A stretch of DNA of 64,000 nucleotides from Adlercreutzia agrestimuris (GCF_943193125.1 NZ_CALPCX010000005.1:58311-122310), one strand, 5' to 3'. Shown: positions 35,648 to 46,800, numbered from the stretch's first letter. The notes: generated from the letters alone by a model not told the origin. Translations and numbers: made by a program.

Positions 35648-36409
35648 ATGAAAAGTTTATTTGCGCGCTGCTGCCTTTTAGCGCTTGGCATAGTCGTTAT
35701 GGCTCTTGGCATTGACTTTATTGTTGCAGCTGACCTTGGCAACTCCCCTATTTCGTCATTTGGATATGTACTCACCAAAGCCTTTCCAGGTATTTCATTT
35801 GGTGTATTTATGTTTGTCTGGAATATGCTCCTGCTGCTTGGCCAGGTCATTATTCTGCGCAAACAATTCCATCCTGTGGCGCTTTTGCAAATACCTATAT
35901 CGGTACTCTTTAGCTTAGCTATAGACGCTTTTGGTATACCCTTCAGCTTTGTTGAGCCTATTAATTACCCACACGCGCTACTCTTGCTCGCTATTGGCAT
36001 TGCCATTTTGGCGCTTGGCGTAGCGTTCACTGTTGTAGCAAATGTTGCAATGAATTCGGGTGAAGCCCTGGTGAGCGCTATAACCACAAAAACAGGTTGG
36101 AACTTCGGTCACACCAAAGTTGGTTTTGATTTAGGCTGCGTAATATTGGCAGTAGCTTCGTCACTTTTGCTCACAGGCGGAATCATCGGTGTACGTGAAG
36201 GGACTCTTGCAGCCGCCGCATGTACAGGATTTATCGTCAACATATACGTGCGGGGTATGGGAGGTGCGCGCCCCGCACTTCATGAAGCCGATCTAAAAAA
36301 TGTTGTCCAAGCATTTGAGCAAACTTCAACTACCCAAGCCGCGTCACAAGATACGCCTTGTGAATTTTCTGATTTCGCTCAAAATCGTGCGGAATCGTTT
36401 GAGGCGTAA
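35648..36409 (+). CDS. YczE/YitT-type membrane protein
   Basis: A 253-residue protein with five or six hydrophobic segments (CCLLALGIVVMALGIDFIVA; FMFVWNMLLLLGQVIILRK; LLLLAIGIAILALGVAF; VGFDLGCVILAVASSLLL). The pattern ADLGNSPISSFGYVL and the internal repeat-like AMNSGEALVSAITTKTGWNFG match the YczE/YyaS/YitT family, function unknown. The frame opens inside the tRNA, so the ATG at 35648 was chosen. The last 80 bases, encoding a polar tail from about residue 227, overlap the end of rlmKL on the other strand. Confidence 0.82.
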   Translation: MKSLFARCCLLALGIVVMALGIDFIVAADLGNSPISSFGYVLTKAFPGISFGVFMFVWNMLLLLGQVIILRKQFHPVALLQIPISVLFSLAIDAFGIPFSFVEPINYPHALLLLAIGIAILALGVAFTVVANVAMNSGEALVSAITTKTGWNFGHTKVGFDLGCVILAVASSLLLTGGIIGVREGTLAAAACTGFIVNIYVRGMGGARPALHEADLKNVVQAFEQTSTTQAASQDTPCEFSDFAQNRAESFEA

Positions 36410-38618
36410 TATCTTCAATCTTAACGCCATAGCGCGCAAGTTGATCCACATCGGGTTTAAAGTTGCGAAGGTTGCACGAGAATATCGCCTGACCATCTTT
36501 TGTTAAGAGACGCGAAACTCCAATCAAAAGTTCAACATGGTCTCTTTGTACATCCCATGTTTTGTTCCCCATTGCTTTTGAATTAGAAAAGGTTGGCGGA
36601 TCCACAAAGATAAGATCAAATCGTCTTGGCTGTCTTCGTGTTTGCGTAATCCAACTCATGACATCTGCGCGTTCATAGGTGTACTGCGGTCCGTCAAAGC
36701 CATTTTGCTCCATATTGCGACGCGCCCAATCCAGGTAAGTCTGTGACAAATCAACAGTACATACCTCCGTAGCGCCTCCTGCAGCAGCATAGACCGACGC
36801 GCTTCCGGTATAGGCGAACAAATTGCAGACGCGTTTGCCATCTGAAAGCTTCTCAATCATCTGACGCGTGATGCGATGATCTAAAAACAACCCTGTATCC
36901 AAATAGCCCGACAAGTCCACCTCAAACAGATGACCGTTCTCGATTACGTGTGTAACATAGTTTCTCCGAGAACGATCTGCGTATTGCGCTCCACCCTTAT
37001 CGCGCATACGCGTCTTAGAAAAGACGTGATCAGGACGAACGCCAAGGACAAGAGGTACAATAGCCAAGACGTCTTCAAAACGACGTCGCGCAAGATTTGC
37101 ATCCACACTACGTGGTGGTGCGTATTCCGCAATATGGACGTAGTCGTTTCCACGCGCTTGATCCTCACCAGTATAAACATCAATTGCAACTGCATAATCT
37201 GGCAAGTCGGCGTCGTAAAGGCGATAGTTTCCAATGCCCTCTCGTTTTGCCCACTTTTTCCGTTCTTTGAACACCTTGCGAAGGCGGGCTGCAAATTGCT
37301 CAGAAGCTGCCTCATGCACTTCAAGCTCGTGCTCTGATCCACCTTGGTTATCAGGGATCCTAATTACAATACCTGCCTGCGGAGGCGCATCAAAGACACA
37401 TGCCGTCTGTGCAATACGTCCACTGCCGAACAGTATTTGATTGCTTGGGGACTCTCCGTAGCGACCAGCAACACTGTCATCTCCCACAAGCACTGCCAAA
37501 AATGCATCTTCGCAATAGCTTCCAGCAGCACTAGCAGCACTCATAAACGCGGCCAACTCTGCCTGTCGCTGAGCTTCAGCGCGAGCGGTGTCAACCTCAG
37601 AAAGAACCGAAGCAACCACACATGACTTGCTTTCAGAGCACGCGCGTTTTACCAAATCAGGCAACTGATCAACGTCGGCAAACTCAAAGCTTACAACCGG
37701 GCGAAGTCCTGCACGTTTTGCGTTTTGGCGCGCTTGTGAAAGTGCTGGCGATGAGGTGGTAGCGCCCATAAAACGCGCGTTCCAGCCACCTTTCTCTCCC
37801 CCTTTTTGCGAAGCGTTTGAAGCATCATCCAAAAGCGCGGCAAGCCCTCGTTCAAACCGCGCATCAGCCTCATCAAGTAGCGCGTCCCAAGCTCCTTCAT
37901 CAAAAGCAACCCAGCCAAAAAAGCCCCACTTGTCCCGCGTTAATCCACACGCCAAATCAGCCGCACACGAAGCAGCTTCAATAACTATCGCACCTTCGCC
38001 ACATACCGGATCCACCACTGACCACGTGCGATCATGTGAAGCATGAGCTACCCCGACACCAGCAAGCGCTAATGCGCCAGCTGCCAATGCACACGAAATT
38101 GAGCTATCGCGCTCATCTTTCGGGTCTAGATATCCGCGCTGATAGAGTGATTTACCTGTCAAATCAAGCGAGATTGTTGCCTTTTCATCACGAATGCGCA
38201 CATCAATAACTAAATCTGGGTCAGTCGTGTCAATTTCTGGACGCACGCCTCGTTCCTGCAAGAGTTGATCACAAATCGCGTCTTTGACCTTGAGTTCCAC
38301 AAAATGCGTGTTACGAAGCTCTGCATTGGTGCCATGGGCGCGCACTGCAATACGCGCATCAGGGCGCACAATATCACTCCATGCAACTTCGCGCACAGCG
38401 GCATACAACGCATGCGCATCAGCCGCGCTTACGCGAGCTACTACACACAAAACACGCGATGCTAATCGCGACCACAAGCATACGCGCAAAACATCAGCAG
38501 CTTCTCCATAAAAGGCAACGCCCCCGCCGAGGGGACGTGTGCGCTTGATACCCAGTTCTTTTAGCTCGGCTGCTAACAGTTTTTCAAATCCGCTTAAGCA
38601 GCTCGCAAAAAATTCCAT
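36330..38618 (-). CDS. rlmKL: Bifunctional 23S rRNA methyltransferase RlmKL
   Basis: A 762-residue fusion of RlmL (G2445-N2) and RlmK (G2069-N7), both acting on 23S rRNA. The N-terminal part has the THUMP domain and a UPF0020-like methyltransferase (VVDPVCGEGAIVIEAA near residue 217); the C-terminal half has a second SAM fold (VCNLFAYTGSASVYAA) and the catalytic FVDPPTFSNSKAMG. The last residues DITPQTIPHDFERNQKIHKAYLV are conserved in RlmK, so the end is real even though it overlaps the facing gene by 80 bases. Confidence 0.93.
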   Translation of the reverse strand: MEFFASCLSGFEKLLAAELKELGIKRTRPLGGGVAFYGEAADVLRVCLWSRLASRVLCVVARVSAADAHALYAAVREVAWSDIVRPDARIAVRAHGTNAELRNTHFVELKVKDAICDQLLQERGVRPEIDTTDPDLVIDVRIRDEKATISLDLTGKSLYQRGYLDPKDERDSSISCALAAGALALAGVGVAHASHDRTWSVVDPVCGEGAIVIEAASCAADLACGLTRDKWGFFGWVAFDEGAWDALLDEADARFERGLAALLDDASNASQKGGEKGGWNARFMGATTSSPALSQARQNAKRAGLRPVVSFEFADVDQLPDLVKRACSESKSCVVASVLSEVDTARAEAQRQAELAAFMSAASAAGSYCEDAFLAVLVGDDSVAGRYGESPSNQILFGSGRIAQTACVFDAPPQAGIVIRIPDNQGGSEHELEVHEAASEQFAARLRKVFKERKKWAKREGIGNYRLYDADLPDYAVAIDVYTGEDQARGNDYVHIAEYAPPRSVDANLARRRFEDVLAIVPLVLGVRPDHVFSKTRMRDKGGAQYADRSRRNYVTHVIENGHLFEVDLSGYLDTGLFLDHRITRQMIEKLSDGKRVCNLFAYTGSASVYAAAGGATEVCTVDLSQTYLDWARRNMEQNGFDGPQYTYERADVMSWITQTRRQPRRFDLIFVDPPTFSNSKAMGNKTWDVQRDHVELLIGVSRLLTKDGQAIFSCNLRNFKPDVDQLARYGVKIEDITPQTIPHDFERNQKIHKAYLVTRLG

Positions 38619-38633
38619 GTATATCTTTTATCC

Positions 38634-39860
38634 TTAATCCTCAAGGTAGTCCTTGAGCTTCGATGACCGAGACGGATGGCGCAGCTTAGCCAGCGTCTTA
38701 CTCTCAATTTGGCGAATACGCTCACGCGTTACCCCAAACTCTCGACCTACTTCTTCGAGTGTGCGCGGATGTCCATCTTCAAGGCCAAAACGCAAACTGA
38801 TTACTTTGCGCTCGCGCTCTGCCAGACCATCCAGCACTTTTTGAAGTTGCTCTTGCAGCATTGAGAAGCTTGCCGCATCGGGAGGAACTACCGCTGCGTC
38901 GTCCTCAATGAAGTCTCCCAGCTGAGAATCTTCTTCTTCACCAATAGGTGTCTCCAGCGAAACGGGCTCTTGCGAGATCTTTTGAATCTCGCGAACACGC
39001 TCGGCAGAAAGACCCATTTCTTCACCAATTTCTTCTGGGGTTGGTTCGCGACCAAGCTCTTGTAACAACTGTCGCTGAATGCGAACGAGCTTATTGATGG
39101 TTTCAACCATATGCACAGGGATGCGAATCGTGCGTGCTTGATCAGCAATTGCGCGTGTAATAGCCTGGCGAATCCACCAAGTTGCATACGTAGAGAATTT
39201 GAATCCCTTCGTGTAGTCAAACTTTTCAACAGCACGAATCAGACCCAAGTTGCCTTCCTGAATGAGGTCCAAGAAGAGCATGCCGCGTCCTACATAACGC
39301 TTTGCAATGGATACTACCAAACGCAGATTTGCCTCAATGAGCTGCTGTTTTGCATCTAGGCCAACCTGCTCAATACGACCAAGACGACGTTTTTCTCGGC
39401 GATCAAGCTCAATGCCTTCATCCTCTGCGCGCTCCAACTCTTCCGTTGCAGCTACGCCCGCCTCAATCTTCATGGCAAGGTCAATCTCTTCAGATGCCGT
39501 CAACAGCGGCACCTTGCCGATCTCCTTGAGATACATACGAACCGGATCACCGGTCAACAATGTCACACCCGCATCAGCATTGCGCTTACGCGCGCCACTG
39601 CGCTTTGTTTTTGCGCCAACTTTGGGCAGCTGCACATCTACGGTTGCCTTAAGTTCTTCTTCAGGGATACCCTCAAGCAGATCTTCCTCATCATCACCGT
39701 CAGATAAGCTGCCTTCAAGTTTGTCATCAAGAGTGTCAGTGGCACTTACGTCCACATCGGCCTCTAGAACCTCTTCATCATCAAGCGTGTCTTCCGCTAC
39801 AATTACTTCTTCAACGTCATTATTTACTTCTGCAGATTGTTTTTTGGAAGCTTGAGCCAC
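38634..39860 (-). CDS. rpoD: Primary RNA polymerase sigma factor
   Basis: A 408-residue housekeeping sigma factor (SigA/RpoD). It has an acidic, low-complexity N-terminal 80 residues; region 1.2 ([25 protein letters not shown]); regions 2.1-2.4 ([46 protein letters not shown]); region 3; and region 4.2 ([30 protein letters not shown]). It is longer than group 2 factors, which supports the primary role. It lies between priA and rlmKL. Confidence 0.97.
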   Translation of the reverse strand: MAQASKKQSAEVNNDVEEVIVAEDTLDDEEVLEADVDVSATDTLDDKLEGSLSDGDDEEDLLEGIPEEELKATVDVQLPKVGAKTKRSGARKRNADAGVTLLTGDPVRMYLKEIGKVPLLTASEEIDLAMKIEAGVAATEELERAEDEGIELDRREKRRLGRIEQVGLDAKQQLIEANLRLVVSIAKRYVGRGMLFLDLIQEGNLGLIRAVEKFDYTKGFKFSTYATWWIRQAITRAIADQARTIRIPVHMVETINKLVRIQRQLLQELGREPTPEEIGEEMGLSAERVREIQKISQEPVSLETPIGEEEDSQLGDFIEDDAAVVPPDAASFSMLQEQLQKVLDGLAERERKVISLRFGLEDGHPRTLEEVGREFGVTRERIRQIESKTLAKLRHPSRSSKLKDYLED

Positions 39861-39942
39861 GTGATCTTCCTTTCTGGCACGCTTTAGACATCACTTCAAA
39901 AGAATGTCGTCACATGCTCTGGGCATAAAGATACAGCAGATT

Positions 39943-39951
39943 ATTCTAGCA
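39943..39951 (-). promoter_or_regulatory. Extended -10 promoter of rpoD
   Basis: On the minus strand TGCTAGAAT (rc of 39943-39951) is an extended -10 box; the -35 (TTGGTG, 19-base spacer) is weak. It lies about 80 bases before the rpoD start. Confidence 0.45.
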
Positions 39952-39993
39952 CAAAAATTCACTCGTGCACCAAAAATATATCGCACATTACAG

Positions 39994-42324
39994 CTACAAC
40001 AAATCTTCTGGATCAATATCAACTGCCACATTTACCGACTCATGCGTTTTGCGCGCCCGGAAGAAGGGCAACAAAACCTCAGACAGATCCGCCTGAGGTG
40101 CGCCTTTCACCAATATGTGGTAGCGATACGTATTGCGAAGCTTCGACAAAACACAAGGAACCGCAGGCAAAACGCTTATACGCATCTCAGGTACATCTAA
40201 CGCCACCTGCGCTAGTTCAGCCTGCAACTCATGAGCATATTCACAAACAGTGCGCTCAGAATTACCCCATAGCAACACGTTAGCCATACGCACAAACGGT
40301 GGATAGCCCACCATCTGACGCTTTGCCATCTCGTTTGCCATAAAGGCATCGCGGTTATAGGTTGCCGCCGCACGGATAGCAATTGAATCCGCTTCGTAAG
40401 TCTGCACAAACACGCGTCCGTCCAATTCAGCACGTCCCGCACGCCCTGCTACCTGCTCAATCAAATCGAAGGTTCTTTCGTTGGCACGATAGTCCGGTAA
40501 ATGTAATTGCGTATCCGCGTTAATGACGCCCACCACCGTTACATCTTCGAAATCAAGGCCTTTCGCAATCATTTGCGTACCCAGCAGTACTGCAGCTTGA
40601 GCAGCGCCAAATTCTTCCAGAAGACGCTGGTGTGATCCCTTTTTTGAGGTAGTATCAGCATCCATGCGGATTATGGGCACGCCGGTCCCAACACCATCAA
40701 GAGTGTCTAATAATGCACGCAACTCCGCCTCAACGCGCTGCGTGCCGGCACCAAACTTCTTCAAATACGGACTGCCGCATTCAGGACAGCGCGCAGGAAC
40801 CTGCGTCTTAAAACCGCAATGGTGACACGCTAAATAATTGCCCTGCTCGTGGTAGGTAAGCGATGTTGAGCACGAAGGACAGGTTGGAACAAACCCACAG
40901 TCGCGACAGAGCAAAAACTTTGCGAAGCCTCGCTGATTCAACAACAGTACAGCCTTATTGCCCCGCGCAAGTTCTTCTGCCAAAGCACGCGTAAGTGCTC
41001 CTGAAAACATTGAGCGAGAGCCACTTGAAAACTCAGCAGCCATATCAACGACATGAATTTTCGGAAGTGGTTTTTTGTTGGCGCGCTCAGGCAAAGAAAC
41101 CTGATGCCAATCATCGCGGGTCTGACAGGCATACAAAGACTCAAGAGCCGGCGTAGCACTTCCTAAAACAACGGTAGCACCACGCCGCTTCGCCATCCAA
41201 ATGGCAACATCCCGCGCATGATAACGCGGTGCGCTGTCTTGTTTGTAGGAGCCTTCATGCTCCTCATCAATCACAATAAGTCCCAAATTGGTCAGTGGCG
41301 TAAAGAGTGCAGAACGCGCACCCACCACAACACGAGCTTGCTTACTTCGAATGAAGTCCCACTGATCATAGCGTTCCCCGGCACTCATGCGCGAATGCAT
41401 TACCGCCACCGTATCGCCAAAACGACCACGAAAGCGCCCAACAGTTTGAGGGGTAAGCGAGATTTCTGGAACAAGCACCAGCGCGGTTTTTCCTTGCTTG
41501 AGTACATGTTCAATAGCCTGCAAATACACCTCGGTTTTGCCCGAACCTGTTACGCCGTCAACAACAACCACTTCGCCCGCTGCTCTATCTGATGCCTCAT
41601 TAATTACACACAGAGCGTGATCTTGGCCATCAGTAAGGTGGGGCTTGTGCGTAGGCTCGAATTTCTCTGATGACGCGCTTGACGTACCTGCAACGTCAAC
41701 ACCACGCATACGGCGCCTATGCTCAATCACAATGGCACCTTTTTTCTCAAGTGTGCTCAGCGTGGAAGAAATCCCTCCAAACTCGGTGGCAAGCTCAGCA
41801 GCACGCACGTCTCCACCACTTGCAAGCGCCTCTAAAACCATGAGTTGCTTTACAGCGTTTTTGCGAGGCTCATAATCAGAAAAAGCAGGACCAGGCACCA
41901 CCCATCGATCATCCACTTCACCAACAATTGGCTCTTCAAGACGCCAACCACCTGCGCGCTCTTTCACCATACGCGGCACACCACCGGGTGGGGTAAAAAG
42001 GCGAACGCATGAGGCAAGCGGCGCTATGTAGTGATCAGCAAGCCACTTAGCACACGCTGCACCCTCAGCATCAAAATAGGGTTTCGAGAGCACTGCCAGC
42101 AATGGTTTTATCTTCGCGGGATTACAAGCTTGTTCGACTAGATCGTCAAAGATATCCATGACAAATCCAACCGCTTGCCTATGCCCAAACGACGCTAAAA
42201 CAGCACAACCAACTTGAACGCCTATACCTTCGCCCTCAACTAAAAACTGATCAGGGATAGCATAGGTATAGGCGCATTCAAGCGATTGCGTTGGGATATC
42301 CAGAATAACCGAAGCGTACTTCAT
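39994..42324 (-). CDS. priA: Primosomal replication restart helicase PriA
   Basis: A 776-residue superfamily 2 helicase that reloads the replisome at stalled forks. Walker A GVTGSGKTEVYLQ near residue 259; VIDEEHEGSYKQD (DEEH box); TPALESLYACQ; eight zinc-ligand cysteines in CRDCGFVPTCPSC and CHHCGFKTQ...CPECGSPYL; and QVAGRAGRAELDG. The N-terminal DNA-binding domain is present. It follows metK by 6 bases. Confidence 0.96.
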   Translation of the reverse strand: MKYASVILDIPTQSLECAYTYAIPDQFLVEGEGIGVQVGCAVLASFGHRQAVGFVMDIFDDLVEQACNPAKIKPLLAVLSKPYFDAEGAACAKWLADHYIAPLASCVRLFTPPGGVPRMVKERAGGWRLEEPIVGEVDDRWVVPGPAFSDYEPRKNAVKQLMVLEALASGGDVRAAELATEFGGISSTLSTLEKKGAIVIEHRRRMRGVDVAGTSSASSEKFEPTHKPHLTDGQDHALCVINEASDRAAGEVVVVDGVTGSGKTEVYLQAIEHVLKQGKTALVLVPEISLTPQTVGRFRGRFGDTVAVMHSRMSAGERYDQWDFIRSKQARVVVGARSALFTPLTNLGLIVIDEEHEGSYKQDSAPRYHARDVAIWMAKRRGATVVLGSATPALESLYACQTRDDWHQVSLPERANKKPLPKIHVVDMAAEFSSGSRSMFSGALTRALAEELARGNKAVLLLNQRGFAKFLLCRDCGFVPTCPSCSTSLTYHEQGNYLACHHCGFKTQVPARCPECGSPYLKKFGAGTQRVEAELRALLDTLDGVGTGVPIIRMDADTTSKKGSHQRLLEEFGAAQAAVLLGTQMIAKGLDFEDVTVVGVINADTQLHLPDYRANERTFDLIEQVAGRAGRAELDGRVFVQTYEADSIAIRAAATYNRDAFMANEMAKRQMVGYPPFVRMANVLLWGNSERTVCEYAHELQAELAQVALDVPEMRISVLPAVPCVLSKLRNTYRYHILVKGAPQADLSEVLLPFFRARKTHESVNVAVDIDPEDLL

Positions 42325-42330
42325 TCAATC

Positions 42331-43596
42331 TTACGCTAAGCCACACGCAGCACGGAGCTGATCAACTCTATCGGTGTTCTCCCAAGTGAACTCGGGTAAC
42401 TCGCGACCAAAGTGACCATATGCTGCAGTCTTTTGATAAATCGGACGACGAAGATCAAGCGCATCAATAATAGCACCCGGTCGAAGATCAAAGACTTCTT
42501 TGACCGCTTGCTCAATGTCTTGTTCAGGGACGGTATTGGTGCCGAAAGTCTCAACAAGAACACTAACAGGACGCGCAACGCCAATAGCATAGGCTATCTG
42601 AACTTCACAGCGGCTTGCTAAACCAGCAGCCACAACGTTTTTCGCCACCCAACGAGCTGCATATGCTGCTGATCTATCAACCTTGGTGCAATCTTTACCC
42701 GAAAAAGCACCACCACCATGACGTCCCATGCCGCCATAGGTATCAACAATAATTTTGCGACCCGTAAGACCTGAGTCTCCCATCGGTCCACCAACAACAA
42801 AACGACCAGTTGGATTGATGTAGATATCTTCATCATGAGGCATAGCTAAACCTTCAAGCGCTAATACAGGCGCAATAACATTTTTGATGATCTCGCTACG
42901 CAACACTTCATGCTCTACGTCGTCGGCATGCTGACTAGACACTACAATCTTTTCAACGCCAACAGGTTTACCATCCTCGTAGCGCACAGAAACTTGCGTT
43001 TTACCATCGGGACGCAAGTAGGGCATTTCGCCATTTTTGCGAACTTCAGTCAAACGCTCAGCCATGCGATGCGCCAAATAGATAGGCATTGGCATCAAGG
43101 TAGACGTTTCATCACAGGCATATCCGAACATCATGCCTTGATCTCCAGCGCCCGTTCTTTCATAGGGGTCATCTACCCCTTTGCCATGTTGAGCCTCAAA
43201 CGACTCATCAACGCCTTGCGCAATATCAGGTGACTGATCATGGATGGTATTAATAACACCGCAGGTCTCACAGTCAAACCCATATTTAGCACGGTCGTAT
43301 CCGATCTCACGAATTACGTTACGCACAATAGCAGGGACATCAACATATGCTTGGGTGCGGATTTCGCCCGTCACCATCACCATGCCTGTAGTAGCCATCG
43401 TTTCGCAAGCACAACGCACTTGCGTTGGGTCGGCTGGATAGCCATTAGGAGCAATATAATTTTGCGAAGCAAGCTCAATTTCTTTGGCTAGAATAGCGTC
43501 CAAGATTGCATCCGAAATTTGATCACATATTTTGTCCGGATGACCCTCAGTAACCGATTCTGAAGTAAACAGATAGTTAGAATGCAGGTTTGACAC
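42331..43596 (-). CDS. metK: S-adenosylmethionine synthetase
   Basis: About 421 residues, making SAM from ATP and methionine. Signatures: [20 protein letters not shown] at the N-terminus, [12 protein letters not shown], and [19 protein letters not shown]. The frame extends upstream to 43707, but the GTG at 43594-43596 has a perfect AAGGAGG five bases before it and gives the normal N-terminus ([11 protein letters not shown]), while the ATG at 43609-43611 would start before that ribosome site. A SAM riboswitch ends right at the ribosome site, so metK is very likely controlled by its own product. Confidence 0.96.
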   Translation of the reverse strand: MSNLHSNYLFTSESVTEGHPDKICDQISDAILDAILAKEIELASQNYIAPNGYPADPTQVRCACETMATTGMVMVTGEIRTQAYVDVPAIVRNVIREIGYDRAKYGFDCETCGVINTIHDQSPDIAQGVDESFEAQHGKGVDDPYERTGAGDQGMMFGYACDETSTLMPMPIYLAHRMAERLTEVRKNGEMPYLRPDGKTQVSVRYEDGKPVGVEKIVVSSQHADDVEHEVLRSEIIKNVIAPVLALEGLAMPHDEDIYINPTGRFVVGGPMGDSGLTGRKIIVDTYGGMGRHGGGAFSGKDCTKVDRSAAYAARWVAKNVVAAGLASRCEVQIAYAIGVARPVSVLVETFGTNTVPEQDIEQAVKEVFDLRPGAIIDALDLRRPIYQKTAAYGHFGRELPEFTWENTDRVDQLRAACGLA

Positions 43597-43605
43597 GATT
43601 TCCTC

Positions 43606-43700
43606 CTTCATCGCTGTCGGCTGGACCACCTTGACGCCATAGCGCCAGGTTGGTGCCGGGATCACAAAGCCAACTCTTTCCCCCGGCTCTTGATAAATGA
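43606..43700 (-). promoter_or_regulatory. SAM-I (S-box) type riboswitch of metK
   Basis: The minus strand reads UUUAUC-AAGAG at 43687-43697, then the kink-turn segment GGGGGA...UGUGA, a CUUU/AAAG inner stem with loop AGUUGG, CCCGGC, then an ACC UGGCGC-UAUG-GCGUCA AGGU hairpin (P3), a short P4 and GACAGC. The final GAUGAA (43607-43612) pairs with UUUAUC to close P1. These blocks line up with the S-box consensus. P1 is followed with no gap by GGAGG of the metK ribosome site, so ligand binding would hinder translation. The L2 GUUGG and the CCAAC of GGCACCAACC are also complementary. Confidence 0.75.
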
Positions 43701-43701
43701 A

Positions 43702-43894
43702 TATCAATTTGTACCAGAATACTTACAAGTCCATGATGGTAACAATCGCGCTTCGTTGACGCAAGATTAAAGCGCGGAATGTTGCGTAAAACCCGTAGAT
43801 GTTACCAAAAGATTACCAATATGATCACTAATGAGGTTACCACAGGTGTCGTTGAACCTTCTTTGACCAGCATCGTTTTGCTAAGACAAAACAG
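43702..43894. other. Spacer between metK leader and the M6 protease gene, with GGTAAC/GTTACC motifs
   Basis: About 190 bases without a gene. GTTACC occurs at 43801-43806 and 43836-43841, the variant ATTACC at 43812-43817, and the opposite orientation GGTAAC at 43738-43743. They lie upstream of metK, so they could be regulator sites, or chance. A small hairpin GTTTTG/CAAAAC near 43870-43890 lacks a T run, so no convincing terminator for the protease gene was seen. Confidence 0.3.
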
Positions 43895-46800
43895 CTAGAC
43901 CCATCGGCCCGAACCATCCAGGTAATACCAACTACCACCTGTTCTCACCCAACCAGTTTGCATAGCGCCGGACGAGTTCGAGTAATACCACCAGCCGCCG
44001 ACTTGATACCATCCAGTCTTCATTGCTCCTGATCCGGGCGTCAAGTAATACCAAACTCCACCCACTTTTGCCCAGTTGGTTGCCATAGCACCACTTGAAG
44101 TGAGGTAATACCATACGCCTCCGGTCTTGAGCCAACCGGTAGCCATGGCACCATTAGCGCGCAAGTAATACCACGCACCTCCAACCTTGTGCCAACCAGT
44201 TGCCATAGCGCCGTTAGCTTTGAGGTAATACCAGATCCCTCCCACCTTTAGCCAACCAGTTGCCATAGCACCAGATGACTTCAAGTAATACCACGTACCT
44301 CCTACTTTCAGCCACCCAGTTTGCATAACGCCTGTTTTAGGCATCAGGTAATACCAAACGCCACCTATTTTTTGCCAACCAGTAGTCATAGCACCTGAGG
44401 TGGAAAAATAGTACCAAGCATTATTGATTTTATGCCAACCAGTTACCGCCTTACCGGATACGTAGTACTTCTTTACAAGCCCAGTCGTGACCCAACCATT
44501 TTTAGCTGTTGGTTTTATAGTCGAAGGTTTAGATGGCGAAGGAGAGCCAGTGTTTCCGCCTGGTTTTGAGGTGGTGTTACCAGGTTTGGAACTACCACCT
44601 GTGCTACCGCCCGGCTTAGTGGTACCACCCGGCTTGGAGCTATCGCCTGGTTTGGTGGTGGTGTCACCCTCATTACCACCTGGCTTGGTGGTGGTGCCGC
44701 CCGAGGTATCCCCACTGGATCCGCCAGTATTCCCGCCCGTCGAGCCTCCACCTTGCGGAGCCGCTAACAATTCATGCTGTTTGAGCACCGCTGCATTCTT
44801 TACCCCATCAACTAAAGCAACAACAAACTGACCTGCATGTGACACCGCTGAAACTGCAGAGCTCGATGAAGCAGAAGTGCACACATCAAACCCAACCTGA
44901 CTCCATGCAGTAATTGCAGAAGGGTCACAAGCATACACGCGCGCAACTCCCATAGCGTTGTTGTCTTCGATGAGGCTTACATACAAACGACCTTGTGCCG
45001 CCGTCAGATTTGCCGCCCATTGTGTGCGAGGAAGAGCAGAGACCGACATTGAATCCATAAAGGCTTCGCCCTTAAAACGAAGAATCTGAGGATCAAGCGT
45101 GCCATCAATAAAACGATACAGATACGTTATATCCCCAATCCTCGCCGAGGATTGTATGCGCGCTGTTCCCGCTTGCTGGCGTCGCAACTTCCAAGCTCCT
45201 GAATTCAGCGAAAAAACCGAAGTTGAAGGACTTGCTGCTGAAAAATCCGAGAAGGTCACAGCGGCTTTGCCACCTAAGTCAAACAAGTGAAGACCCGCTA
45301 TTACCGAACTATTGCCAAAGGAAGATTTCTCTAAGTTAAGCGCATTGCCCACTTGTACAAGATCTGACCCAGACAACTTAAAAACGGTAAGGCGGCGCGA
45401 TGCATCCTCATGAAGCGCAACGTAAAGCTCACCCGAAATGCTTGCACAAGCCACATCAGCAATTCCCGCCGAATGTGACGTCACAAGCGTCCACGATGAC
45501 CCGTCATATCTTCTGATTTGCACCTTGTCAAAGCCAGAAGAAAGCGAGACAAAGTAGAGTGTTTGCCCTACAACTACCAGCTGCCCTCGCGCCTCACGAG
45601 AAGCAATTACACCAAGATCAACAAACGAACCTGCACCAGCCGCAGTTGCGGTGTTAATCCGATACAAGTGATAGGTGCGCATGTTTTCCTCCGTCAACAG
45701 ATACGGAGTGCTACCCGCAACTACCAACTGCGAATTAGTCAGATTAGAACCAATGGAGGCGTTCTCACCGCCAAGTGTTGAAAGCCAATAATCTTGTTGG
45801 CTGTAATCAGCAAACGAAAGCTTAAACGTAGAAGAGGCGCTTCCTTCACTTGCAACATCAATTCTGATCCCCGAGTTTGTTCCATCAGAATAAACAAGCG
45901 CGCCATCGGTAATTGTTGCTGAAAGATCAGTTGACCCAAGCGACGACGCAACACCAGCAGGTCTGTTTGCCGCATTCGTCAGATAGGCATAATAGGGGTT
46001 GCCTGCCGCGTCGGTTAAACCAGTTTCACCTGGCCGAAAGAGATAGATGTAGTCTTGCGTGAATCCGTCACCAGCGGTGTTCCCCATATCACGGCGAAGG
46101 GGATTAACACGATACACAATCAAACCCGTGCCACCAATAAAACGATCTAGGTCAGCAGATCCTACACCCTTTTTTCGATACTCAATGACGAAATATTCAG
46201 TGTCATTACGAGGCGATTTCACCATAATAGCCTGCTCGTGTTCGGAACCGGCAAGTCCAAGCGTATAAGTTCCTGCAGCTGTAACCTCTTTGAGCGTCGT
46301 CCAGCCTATATCTTGCCGTGTTTGCGCAAGCGGCCACGAACGCGATGCGCCCTTTGCCATGACATCCCAAATACCAACCGGCTCACCCGATCCTGACAAG
46401 CGATACAAATCTGGTGCGCCGTAAGAATGAAGATACTCATGCGCTGCGACACTTGCCGGATCGGGCTCTCCCCCCGAATTCATGCGTGTGGTATCCACAA
46501 TGTTATAAGAGCCAATGTATTTGTTCCCAAGCAAAAGGTTATACGAAGACCCATCAGCTTTATGAGACGTAAAGATTCCTTCGCTAACCTGCGGAATAAT
46601 AACCACGTTATCGAGGTAGTCTTTGCGAATAAGACTCGCGCTTGAAGCATCATAGTCGGGGAATTGTTGGGCAAATTGCGCCGCAACTTCGCTTAAGAGT
46701 CGCTGATCATTATTTACATACTCAGTTGCTGCACCAGGAAGGGTTATATAATCAACACCGCCATCCTCACGCGTTTGGGGAAACGTGGAATACACTTCGT

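Noticed and set aside
39307..39855. A 182-codon Ser-rich frame on the plus strand
   Set aside because: It is the antisense shadow of the rpoD N-terminal half and has no family pattern.
43597..43707. A longer N-terminus for metK
   Set aside because: It covers the SAM riboswitch; the GTG at 43594-43596 has a perfect ribosome site and matches the family start.
43898..44500. CRISPR-like regularly spaced repeats
   Set aside because: The 60 to 63-base periodicity follows codons of protein repeats; there are no unique spacers and no cas genes in the window.
44487..44831. A 114-codon Pro-Gly-Val rich frame on the plus strand
   Set aside because: It is the antisense shadow of the Gly/Thr/Pro linker of the M6 protease.
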